From assembly GCA_025093985.1 (NCBI GenBank), contig JACAAK010000007.1:1240001-1304000 (forward strand): 64,000 nt of DNA. The letters are read 5' to 3'. Source of the DNA: Calvatia gigantea (Eukaryota > Basidiomycota > Agaricomycetes > Agaricales > Lycoperdaceae). Below are positions 46,378 to 56,235 of the stretch, piece by piece (positions within the stretch are counted from its first letter, which is position 1; each line of letters opens with the position of its first letter). The translations under genes and the position numbers were made by a program. The notes below the pieces were generated by a model, which did no database searches, was not told the DNA's origin, and saw only the letters and a program-made list of their open reading frames with translations.

Positions 46378-48078
46378 ATGTCAACTCAGAGCTTGCTCGG
46401 TTATGACGACATTCCGTCGCTACACCGTGCTCCATCGTACACCGCTGAACCTCTGGAAAGCGAGCAGAGGATTGCCCTAAGCGATCGTTTAAGGCCCCGG
46501 CCTACAGGGAGTTTTGTCAAGCACAGCAAACACGGACATGCGAGATTGAAGTTGTCGGCACAGGAGGATGGTGTCACTGTGCCTGTATATGGGCTGTCTG
46601 GTTCAGTGCAAGGAACCATAGAGTTGGATGCTGAGAAGGCGGAAAATGTCGACAGTGTTGAGGTCAAGGTATTACCAATCCCTCATGAAAATTTGACTTT
46701 TGCTGATGCTCGCCCAGCTAGAAGGCGGTTTGAAGCTAAACGAGATAGCGGAGCGTGGTTCAACCTCTATTAAGTTGGTTATCAACACGCAGTTGCTTTG
46801 GGTAAAGGGGTCAAATAATGGGGATTGCCCAAATAATCTCGATTTTGCCTTGACATTACCGACTACGTTCACCTACCAAGGCATTACCTATGTGAGTTCC
46901 TCTCGGTCAGTTAGCTCTCATGGCGATACTCATTTGGCTCCACAGCCTTTACCCCCGAGCTACAGCGTCAAATTAAAGGGATTGCCTGGCTTTACCGCTA
47001 GCATTGATGTGAGAATGACCATGGGCACAGGAGGATCCGACCAGCGCTAACCCGCTAACTAGTATGCTGTCAGCGCCTTGATCAATAGGCCGAATACGGT
47101 CCCAGCTATGGTTCCCTTGGTTAAGTCAAAAACCCTCGGAATCCACATAGGAACAACGTACGCTTGGCTCAAGTACGATCAAGATATTCCGTCTTAACTT
47201 AACCCCATAACAGAGTCGTCAGCACACCTTTTTTGTATTATCCTCGCACTCGCCCGCCAGTTTCACTACCCCGGCCCCTGTCTTCGCAGAACTTGGGTCT
47301 GTCAACAGATTGGAAAGCCTTTGAAACAGTCTCTGTGACGAAAAAGTCGCGACTCCAGGACGTCCGAGTGAAGTTTTACATCCCCAAGTCCAGGATCTTC
47401 TGCTTCACCGAGAAGATACCATTCTCTCTTAGTATCGAGTCCTCCGCCGTTAGCCTTGCTGCATTTATGCCATTCGGGCCAAGCATCGGATCAGCGAACT
47501 CCAGTGTTGCGATGGCGGTTCAAGTCCTGCGGCAGTCCACCGTCGACGTTCGGTGCGTTCTCCCTCATCTCCAAATTATTGTTGCATTGACTCGTTGCAA
47601 AGTAATGAGCTGGTGACTGATGCAAAGCAAGACATGTGGCGAGTGGACCTCATTGGGCGGGGCACCTTCAATCATATTGTGCGTAATTAACGCACCTGAT
47701 TGCTCTCTACAGACTCGTGACTCTGTGGATAGGTAAATGCAACGGACAAGTCCGCCTTTTCAGGAGAGATTACTATCTTCGATACTGTTCAGGTTGGCGG
47801 TTTCAGAGCCGCAGGCTTGAGCGTCAAAGTATGCCAACGTACTCTCGTCATATAGCTAGAGGCTGACAACAACGATCTATAGGACTGCATCATACTCTCC
47901 ATGACTCCTTCAGATCCTGGAAAATGCCCTTTCAGAGACTTCCGTCTCACCATCCCGATACGGCTTGCCACTGATCCCTGGACCTGCGGATGGCACAGGC
48001 CTTGGCCTGTCCGGGGACCTACCCACTCCGAGTGACCGGGAGTCGGGCTATTCTGTCCCTTCAAGTCCCGGCGATTGA
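46378..48078 (+). CDS. Arrestin-like protein
   Basis: Starts MSTQSLLGYDDIPSLHRAPS. Contains VYGLSGSVQGTIELDAEKAE and VDSVEVKLEGGLKL, the beta strands of an arrestin N-terminal domain, then LVINTQLLWVKG, LDFALTLPTTFTYQG, PLPPSYSVKLKGLPGFTASI (typical of basidiomycete arrestin-like proteins), and a C-terminal half with RVKFYIPKSRIFCFTEKIPF and CPFRDFRLTIPIRLATDPW. Such proteins recruit HECT ubiquitin ligases to membrane transporters; here the role is inferred. About ten exons. After DPW the frame in use would end at 48039-48041 with an odd tail, whereas removing one base near 47982 gives PADGTGLGLSGDLPTPSDRE and ends SVPSSPGD at 48078, a more natural acidic/Ser-rich tail. Confidence 0.78.
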
Positions 48079-48495
48079 GAATGAGCCTTTTTATGCCTGC
48101 TCCTTACTTGAGTTCACCAAGTAGTTAATAGTACTACTACCCTGTATTTTTATATCCATCCACATGAAGGCGAGTTTTGTTGGATATGTCCCAGGATGTC
48201 CGGACCGAGTCCTTGATGCGAAATTGAAGACAACGCGGCTTTTAACGAAATTGCCTCGGTCGTTTACCTATATCCCTTATCGTACTTGATCTCTTGACCT
48301 CGACCCATTGGGTGGTTGTCACCCAACCATCCGCAGCTGCGAGGGTAACATCGTGATTTGGTACATGCCCAAGCCTTTACCAAACTAAATTCTAGCTTGT
48401 GCTTAGCTCTGGCGTGGTGCGGATCGCGATGAGAGTTGGGTGCTTAAGCGCTAAGTGCAGTGACGTCATAAGCCCCTCAGATAACGGAATTTTGA
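48079..48495. other. Intergenic region without supported gene
   Basis: About 0.4 kb 3' of the arrestin-like gene. No frame with family resemblance. Confidence 0.4.
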
Positions 48496-48654
48496 TTGAT
48501 ATACATGCGCCGCAGCCTACCGCAGCCTACACTGACCACACCCTCCTCTCCGCAGATGGCTTCAGCAGACCCTGACAAGCAACTCAAGCGATCCGAGGAT
48601 AACCCGCTCCTCATGCAACGCAGTCATGACACCAACATCTCATTACCCTCTGAG

Positions 48655-48662
48655 TTGGTACC
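48655..48662. repeat. Target-site duplication, left copy
   Basis: TTGGTACC immediately outside the left inverted repeat; identical to 49065-49072. Confidence 0.85.
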
Positions 48663-49064
48663 AGGACCCCCGAAAATTGGGGGGGACCCCTGATCAAATC
48701 CGGATAAGAACTGGGAAATCGCACAAGAGCCCTGTTCAGTTTCCCGGATAAAAATTGAAAATTTCAGCTGAAACCCTAGTAGGGTTTCCGGATAAAAAAT
48801 TGGGTTTGCGAGGGGGGCTTGATCAAATCCGGATAAAAAAACCTTGCAGACCGCAGTCGGAAGCAGCCCAGGGCGGTCCCACTTCCAGACTGCCTCATTT
48901 GGGTGCAGAAACGCTTGACCCCTGGTGCCAAGTCCGGATAAAAAAGGAGGGCCAGAGGCCCCTGATTTTTTTCCGGATGAGAATCGCAAAAATTTTCGAA
49001 AATTTGTGCGGATAAAAAGCCCAAATCTCGGGATCAGGGATCCCCCCCTATATTCGGGGGTCCT
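48663..49064. mobile_element. 402-bp non-autonomous terminal-inverted-repeat transposon (MITE-like)
   Basis: Ends are 33-bp inverted repeats matching at 30 positions: left 48663-48695, right 49032-49064, both starting AGGACCCCCGAA and ending CCCTGATC inward. The element is flanked by a perfect 8-bp direct repeat TTGGTACC (48655-48662 and 49065-49072), a target-site duplication. Eight-base duplications are typical of hAT, P and KDZ-type DNA transposons; the superfamily is not decided. The interior has no coding capacity and carries seven copies of CCGGATAAAA-like motifs in one orientation. Confidence 0.85.
48700..49014 (+). repeat. Seven internal CCGGATA motifs in the transposon
   Basis: Copies begin at 48700, 48744, 48788, 48829, 48934, 48973 (CCGGATG) and 49008 (GCGGATA). 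Most are followed by AAAAA. The first three are 44 bp apart. All point the same way. Arrays of short internal motifs are often transposase binding sites; that role is inferred. Confidence 0.75.
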
Positions 49065-49072
49065 TTGGTACC
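49065..49072. repeat. Target-site duplication, right copy
   Basis: TTGGTACC immediately outside the right inverted repeat; identical to 48655-48662. Confidence 0.85.
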
Positions 49073-49429
49073 CCCGAAAGTAGTTGACGATTTACCCCAG
49101 CAGGGTGAGTTCCTCCCCCTGCCCGCACGAACCAATTCTGGCCCACATGTCCGTCCTTGTGTAGCCTCCACATAACCAGGATGGGTCCGTTGTCCATGCG
49201 AAGGGTGATGCACTACGACTTTGAACAAAGCCACGAGCCAATTGGGCGGAACATGAGGAAGTCTGGGGGGACAAGCACCCCTTTCCAAGGAACAGGTAAT
49301 GGATACGCCGTTTTTGTGTGGGACCGAGTAGCGGTGGTGGAATATGCAGACTGAATGACCTCGCATTTTTAGGCATCACACAGGTGGGTCTTCCTTTACT
49401 TGGGTACTCAAAATGATGAAGTAATCTAA

Positions 49430-49680
49430 TGCGCGATGGTCTCTCACGCCAACAGAAAACAGGCGGAATGGTAGGTCGTCGGTTTCATCGACCGTTAAGT
49501 AGATAATGACGTGCAGTTCGACCGTTTTAGCTCTCGGGCAAAGAAAAAACAACCCACGAGCGGGACGGGTAGATCAGTTTGGTACTTACTGGAAACTTTT
49601 TCTTTCACCCTCTGTTCATTGGCATTTGCTTCTAAGATAAGATAAGATACAATCACGTGGGTGTTTACACAGGTGCAACA
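49430..49680. repeat. Diverged direct repeat, left copy (flanks NACHT remnant)
   Basis: Shares ordered blocks with 51990-52320: CTAATGC near the start, ACAGGCGGAAYGGTAGGT, an AAAAAACAACYCAYGAGCGGG block, a GTACTTA block and AGATAAGATAAGAT. On the minus strand both copies show a splice-donor-like GTAAGTACYAAA and a frame containing LPFRLF, so they may be remnants of one minus-strand gene. Confidence 0.6.
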
Positions 49681-49931
49681 CGCCCGTTGATCTCTCCCTT
49701 CAAGTGCGAAGAACGACGTTAGAGACCAAGGGCGGTTTGGAAAGCCCGAAGTCTTTGGTCAGGTACACAGGCGAATCTTCCCCCCTCCAATAACCCTCCC
49801 CATCCCCGCAATGTCGTCTGTAAGGCCTCCCCCTACCCCCCCTAACCCCCTTCCCGATCCCCTCTCACAATCTCCCCTCCCTTGATGGCCGCCACGCACC
49901 GTCCTCCATTGACAGCTATTGGATACGCAGT

Positions 49932-51547
49932 ATGCCCACACTTCCCACCTTGAGCCACCCTCCCGACCTTCCATCCCTGGAGCTCCTGAAGCGACGTTCA
50001 TTGGCGGGCGCTGCTCTACACTCTGAAGCACGTCGGCCCCCGCCCCAATGTCATCCGGGAACACGTATGGAGGTTAAAGGGAGAGTACATACCTGGTTAA
50101 TGGATGAAAATCGGGAGTAGGACATAATGTGGCTTTTTGGACCTGCTGGTGTGGGAAAATCAGCAGTAGTACAAACTGGAGGAGAACTTGCGGAGGAGCT
50201 TGGGGTTTCTGGTGCAGCTATTTTCTTTTCCAGGGCCAGGAAAATTGATAACCCATCTCTCGTCGTCATCTCAATTGTCTATCAACTCGTAGTTCAATTT
50301 CCGTCATACGCGAGAGTCGTTCTTGAACGCCTCTCAGAGGTCGCTTGGATTGTGAATCTGCTGACCCAACTCAAGATGTTTCTCGCCGGGCCCTGGGCCC
50401 TGGCACACTCTGAATAGCGAATAGCTGGGGGGAGCCGCTTCCCAAACCCTTGATCATTATTGATGGTCTAGGTAAATGTCGGGGAAACGACGAACAATTG
50501 AAAGTTGTCAGACTCATCAGGAGCGCTGTCCGGGATTTCCGCCCTCCTCCCTTCTTGTGGCTGATTTGTAACCGTCCAGAGCACCATCTCAAGGAGTACT
50601 TCGCGGTCTTTTTGACATATGCTTGGAACATAATCTCCTGCCCCAGGAGCCTGACGCCGATGCTGATGTCGAAAGATACCTTGTCGATGGACTTTAACGC
50701 GTCGTAGAAGAATACCGTGGCCAGCGCAATACGGATGCACTGTTGCCTCTGACGAAGGGCTCAGAGAAATTGAGATAAGCGCGTTCATACAGTATCTGGC
50801 AATTTCATCATTGCTTCGTTGATACTCGCATTCGTTGGTGATCTGGTCATCGCTAATCCGGCCTCTCAACTACAAATCGTTCTCAAGGTCATTGATGGTT
50901 CCGCTACAGATGATGACAGTTAGAGTTTCTTAGCGCCTATTGATGCGCTGTATTTAGGAGCACTCGGACTCTTGGAGAAGGAGCACCGACCGCTAGCGCT
51001 CGAAATTTTAGGGACTTGTGCTATCTCCCCACCAATACCCGCATTACATTTAGCCGGCTTTGGCAGTATCACACGAGAAGAGTTCTATTATGCCCTCCGA
51101 CCCCTCCATGCATTTCTCTTTGTCCCGCACCACACAACCGCTGCTTGTGAACCCATACACTTCTTCCATGTGTCATTTCCGGACCTTCTAGCCCAACATA
51201 TGCGCTCAGGAGAGTATTTTCTGGATTCTGATGTGCATCGATTCGGGTTTGTGGAATTATGTTCCCGTGCACTTAATTCCACCAGCACTGCTTACACAAC
51301 CAACCTATCATGGCTCCCTCGAGACTCAAACTGGGATGATGATGACATGGCCCTATCAGAATCACCTCTCTCGATTTCATACAATATCTTGAGCTTGGCG
51401 GCCATGCACACTTGGGACCTTTGCATGACGATATCAGAACCCCAGCAATGGCGGCTCTTCCTGAATATGGTGGCTAGCTTTGACTTCATGCGTCTCCAAC
51501 AATTTAGTGATGCGCTTCTGGTTCAACCGTTTGTCCAGTTCATCTGA
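49932..51547 (+). pseudogene. Decayed NACHT (NLR-like STAND NTPase) gene
   Basis: The start region has PPPQCHPGTRMEVKGRVHTW, the conserved lead-in of mushroom NACHT proteins, then an in-frame TAG at 50118, then IMWLFGPAGVGKSAVVQT with a good P-loop (GPAGVGKS, 50139-50162). Walker B is LIIIDGLGKC; the family norm is IDGLDEC, so the acidic pair is lost. Several frame breaks separate this from a C-terminal frame (50972-51547) with LRPLHAFLFVPHH, IHFFHVSFPDLLAQHMRSGE and YFLD, typical of the winged-helix end of the NACHT module. No N-terminal effector or WD/ankyrin repeats are seen. Fungal NLRs act in non-self recognition and cell death; this copy is not functional. Confidence 0.8.
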
Positions 51548-51989
51548 TGGATTTACATGTTGGTGAGTGGGTTCACGCATCCTATATGTTTTCATCCATT
51601 GATACACCTCCTAGGGAAAGGAAGTACCATACCCAATGGACTTGGTTCGTACACGGTGTAAATTCACTCTGGATGTGATGTTGCTGGGGAAGTGCAGTGG
51701 GATGGTATGACTGCTTGTGCATCCACACCTTCATTAGTCCTGTGGGGAGTTACTGACTGTCGTTCCGTCAGAGCTTAGGCTCTGCAGGGGAGGTCAACAA
51801 ACTCGATTTACCTTGTTATGTCTTTGCTGGTTTTGGGGTGCAGATTGTTATAATTCTTTCTGTCCCAAAAGCCGTGATGATATACTTGTTGGGTGATGTT
51901 GATAATATATAGGATGTATATACTTTATCTTTTCCTGTCCATTAGCTTGTAATTGTAGTGTGATAATGTTCCATCCTAAGGTTGCGACG

Positions 51990-52320
51990 AAATAAACTAA
52001 TGCACAACGGTCTACTCGTGCTCACGAAAAACAGGCGGAACGGTAGGTAGTTGGCCTTGTCGAGCTGTTGAATAGATACTGATGGCGCACGGTTTAACTG
52101 TTTCAGTTGGGTAAGGTGGCTTCGCAATTTTGGCCTGGGAATGTCTGCAGAGCTAATGCGTGCTTTCAACAGTCTGAACTTGTCGAGCACGAGGAGAAAA
52201 TACTGGAGGGAAAAAACAACTCATGAGCGGGATAGGTAGATGGGTCTTTAGTACTTATTGTGAGATAACTACATCGGACAACATGCTCTGTTCTCGATAA
52301 GATAAGATCGGATAGTGGGA
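51990..52320. repeat. Diverged direct repeat, right copy
   Basis: Same ordered blocks as 49430-49680, with about 90 extra bases in the middle. On the minus strand it encodes LDKFRLLKARISS and YLPFRLFFVS in one frame behind a T-rich acceptor. It ends about 220 bp before the QNG1 start codon. Confidence 0.6.
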
Positions 52321-52543
52321 TCTGGAGGCTCACCCTGGCCCACCACGTCACTAATTTCTGGGCGTTTAATTTGTTAAGGAAAGGGCGCCGAAATTGACCA
52401 TCATTCGGACATTTTTTTCAATTTCAAAATTCCGCTACTTTCTCGTCCTCTGGGATCAGATTATGGCACTTTCCTACTTTCTCACACGATACCCGCAGAC
52501 AGACTTAGACATAGAGAAGTTTGCTCCGCAGATCGACATTAAC

Positions 52544-54048
52544 ATGACCTCGCAGAATCCTGTCGTAGAAAGCTCCAAGTGGGCATGCGAGGTATGAGAA
52601 CCTTTGGTAGTTTGCGGAAGTTTGGTCATCGGTTTACGCTCTCCTCAACACCTAGGCAACAAATCTTGTGCGGATCAACGAGGGGGGCGTAAAACTCGCC
52701 GCAAACTACGTTCGTCCACTTTGCTTCCCTCTAATACAGCTCCAGTCGGGTTCTGAACGGCGGAAATCTCTCTTCCTCTTTGAAATCTTTCAACGAGTAG
52801 ATCAAGGGAAGGCTTGAACAAGACTCTTACACTCCGCGAACATGGCGCACACATCCATTGCATCTAGTACCTCCCGAACCCTATGATCCGACTCACTCCT
52901 TAACGAAGACTGCCTTTGACTGGATATTTCTCATCTCCGCCCTGAACTTCAATTTCTGGTCACCGCACGAAGGAAAGAAGGAGAGATACGGTGTAGAGTG
53001 GTACGCGGGCTGGGATGAAACGAAAGAGGGTGCCGAGGGTCGGCGCCAAGTGTTTACAGGCTATTGGAGCCTTGTGGCGTCCCTTGACAGAGGTTCGTGA
53101 CCTTTCATGTCTACATTCTCTCCTCTCCTGATCGTATCAGCAAAGCTTTATGGGATGGAGATATACCCTTCGTCAACCCCGAGTTCTATTCATCGGAAAC
53201 GTTATGTCCTGACTCTCTGATCACGCACGTATTTCAGCCTACGCAGCAATCAACTGAAAGGATGCCTTTAATCTACGATCGCATACGAATAATGCGCGAG
53301 GTGGGGTCTATTCTGTGCAATGTGCGCCTTCCATTTCCTCGAACCCCTTTCACACGTGATAATTCTATTCATAAATCAGAGTTTCGGTGGTTCTTTCAAG
53401 GGGTTCATTGATGAATTCCATCGACGGTACCAAGAGCGAGGTACCGCTCTGGACCTTGTGAAAATGGTCGTGGAGACTTTTCCATCGTTCAGAGACCAGG
53501 TTTGGTACCAAGGCCGGACGGGTATGCAGACCCCAACTGCTTCTATAGATGACGCTCATCCTCACTTGTGTCCACTAGTGTATTTCTGGAAACGACCCCA
53601 AATCCTCGTGGGGGAGCTTTGGGCTGCATTCTACCCCGACTCTCCTTTGACACCTCACCCGCTTTTCCCGGGACCCTTGGGACCTCGCATACATGAACTT
53701 ACCATGTTCGCCGATTATCGAGTACCTCAAATCCTACACCATCTTCGGATCCTAGACTATCCGCCCTCTTTGATGTGCTTACTCAAGGCAGGGACGGACT
53801 TGCCCCCAGGCTGTCGGGAGGAAGTGAGTCTACGAGCCGCTAGTATTATCGCTGTCGAGCAGGTACGAGACGAAATTGTGCGATCATTAGGTGGCCAATC
53901 CGAGAAGGTAGAAGTGGTGAGCAGCGTGCTTATCGACTTCTACCTTTGGGACCTAGCAAAGAGGATAGAAATTGGCGAGGATAAGGTTGAAGGTATTGAG
54001 ACTGCGGAGCTGGCGCCAATTCATCACACAAGGAGCATTTGGTACTAG
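52544..54048 (+). CDS. QNG1: Queuosine 5'-phosphate N-glycosylase/hydrolase QNG1 (DUF2419)
   Basis: Start chosen at ATG 52544 (MTSQNPVVESSKWACE); an upstream in-frame ATG at 52394 would add an atypical leader. After introns the product reads INEGGVKLAANYIKGRLEQ, TWRTHPLHLVPPEPYDP, FDWIFLISALNFNFWSP, RYGVEWYAGWDE, TGYWSLVASLDRALWDGDIP, REVGSILC, GSFKGFIDEF, LTMFADYRVPQILHHLRIL and EEVSLRAASIIAVEQVRDEI. The FNFWS, ADYRVPQ and SLRAAS/AVE motifs identify the queuosine salvage family (human C9orf64). The enzyme frees queuine from salvaged nucleotide so that tRNA-guanine transglycosylase can place it in tRNAs for Asp, Asn, His and Tyr. Five exons, all in frame; about 380 residues. Confidence 0.9.
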
Positions 54049-56235
54049 ACTTCCGCTGAACGCAGCTCCCGAGAAACTTGTGACGAACCTCGGTAATCCC
54101 CATCATCCTTGGCAGAGGAGGAGGACTGTTGTTTAAAGGGTACCCTGTCCCAAAGTTAGATTTCATTCCTCCGGTGGTCTCTTCACTTAATAACTATACA
54201 ACCATCGCCCAACCCTAGTTCACGGCACAGTAGACCCACCTTAATCCATCCTTAATATCATCCTCGCTGTACCTCCGCTGTTCGCTCATCACCTTTTAAA
54301 TACGATCAAAGATCATGCTACGAAACGGACAGGCGAACACGATTTTCTAAATGGCTTCGCACCACAAGAAACCAGATGCACGAGCGACTCTCCCCAAACT
54401 TGGAATAACGGATTAAAATCGCGCGATCGTGGTGCCTTTTCACAACAATAGGAACTTGAATGGCCTCTTGGGAATGATATGGAGAATCCCAGAGGATCCC
54501 CAGTTGGCGAGGGACGAACGTTTGCCCATCGGCACATCCGCGGAGTTGCCTCGTTTATAAAATGCTTGGATTATCATGCTCCCGGCGCAGCGAACAATAA
54601 GACCGACAAAATATTCCGGGATCTCCAACGGGGGGCCGCCAAGTAGACATGAGTTGGCTCAGGCGCTGGACCGCCACAGCCATAATGAGCTGCAGAAACG
54701 TGCTGAGGAGAATCCGCATCGCGTTCCCTCCGCATTTGCAATGGAACCAATACATAAGTGGAATCACTCGAATATACGTTTTCCCGCCGGCTGAAAGACA
54801 AAAATAACCAAGTATGTTGCATGCAAAAATAAATATTGTACACACCTCTAGCATAACAGAATCGGTGAGGGAAAATATTGTTACAGATTCAAAATCGGTA
54901 TTGAGAAATGAACCTAAAAATTTCCTTATATAGTAAAACTTCGCCTCGGTGAGTGGATTTTTGGTACCGTCGGTGATTGGTACCGAATCTGATTGGTTTG
55001 CGGTGACAGTAGCTGGAAACGTTTGGAAGCCCACACGAAACAGGTGAATTAATCTTTTGTCATACATTCTAGGCACCATTCCTTCTAACCCTGATCGTCG
55101 GCACGCCCATTTGCAGCCTCAAATGGTCTGGGAAATAATTAAGAAAATAATCTTGGTTTTCGGAGCTCCCCCGGCCCATCTCTGAGATCTGACTCCTCCA
55201 CCCTGTTATATGTTGGCGAAAGAGAAACGCCCGTAACGGGCAAGAATATTAGGAGCTACAAATATTACGGTAACACAGGTCTTGGGTTTTGTCTGGGGCC
55301 TGGGCATTGGGCGCTGAGCATTTAAACGTTCACCGTCAGCTGCCACCCTTCCGCGGCCCGTGACGAACGAGATCGAAAGAATCGCTGCAATTCATGCATA
55401 TGTCTAAGAATCATAGTTGGAGGATGGCCCGCACTTCGCGCTCCACATACTGGTTGACTGTGAGAGGCTCCGGATTGGTCGCGAGTGTAAAATAGAGACG
55501 TCTATGCTGTAAGGTATTTGCGACGGTGCTTGCCATGCCCGGCCAGGGGGAGGATCCGCGGACCTTTCCGGGGGCGTTGTTCGCGAGCATTGTACGAAGA
55601 GAAATGTCTTCCGCTGCAAAGATTCTTTTCTGAAGACATAAGCATCTACAATGTTGAAAATTGCCCTGCTTCAGTCCTTCAGCTTCAGGGAGAAATAACG
55701 GGTTGACCATATATATGAATGCACCTGGGATGGTTCCAGAGCACAAAACATGACCACTCGGGCACGGTGACGGACACACCTGAACGTGGTTGCACCAGTC
55801 TAAGATCCCGACTGTAGACAACCGCGTACGTAGTGGAATTTGAGGCCCCTTGACCTGGGGCTTCGCAGTCTGCTGACTTCACCGTCGCTGACCTTCTCTA
55901 AACATTATCACAGAAATTATGAGGATTGAAAAAAGATATAGATTAAATTCCCAACAAATGAAGAAAGTAACCACATTGCACTACTGGGAAAAGGAGGGTC
56001 CCACCATCTCGAGGGGAAGAAGGGTAAGCAGGGCACAGGGTTATATCGGGCGCTACAAGGACATTCAAATTTCTATTTCGTCGTCCGAGTCGGAAGTGTC
56101 GTCCTCTCCTGACGACGAGTCGTCTGAATTGGTCCATTTTCGAAGGGCGAATATATCTACTTCTCCTTCTTCCCGCAGGATACTATTGTAAGAAGGGAGG
56201 GTCAAAAGGCAGCAATGACGTTCGAAGGGCCAGGC
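54049..56235. other. 2.2-kb region without firmly supported gene
   Basis: Minus-strand frames at 54555-55079 and 55411-55821 are the longest. The first has hydrophobic stretches (MRILLSTFLQLIMAVAVQ) loosely like serpentine membrane proteins of mushrooms; the second contains GAFIYMVNPLFLPEAEGLK with a faint similarity to glycosyltransferase cores. Neither has convincing exon structure. A 90-codon plus-strand frame at 55919-56191 ends in a Ser/Asp/Glu-rich tract and is unassigned. Confidence 0.35.

Larger units (their letters stand above)
48556..49110 (+). pseudogene. Unidentified coding exon interrupted by a transposon
   Basis: An open frame starting MASADPDKQLKRSEDNPLL and reaching ISLPSEL at 48656. 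The reading frame resumes on the far side of the inserted element at 49071 as VPPKVVDDLPQQ when the element and one copy of the 8-bp target are left out; a donor-like GGTGAGT follows at 49105. The preceding CTCCTCTCCGCAG could be an acceptor, so this may be an internal exon. No domain is recognised, and the downstream sequence (to about 49354) gives no clear continuation. That the frame joins across the insertion suggests the target was coding (inference). Confidence 0.35.

Noticed and set aside
54555..55079. Minus-strand frame with hydrophobic stretches resembling a serpentine membrane protein
   Set aside because: Too short, too few helices and no flanking exons in frame.
55411..55821. Possible chitin-synthase-like fragment (GAFIYMVNPL...AAEDISL)
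   Set aside because: Similarity is faint, the QxxRW and other catalytic motifs are absent, and no exon structure supports it.
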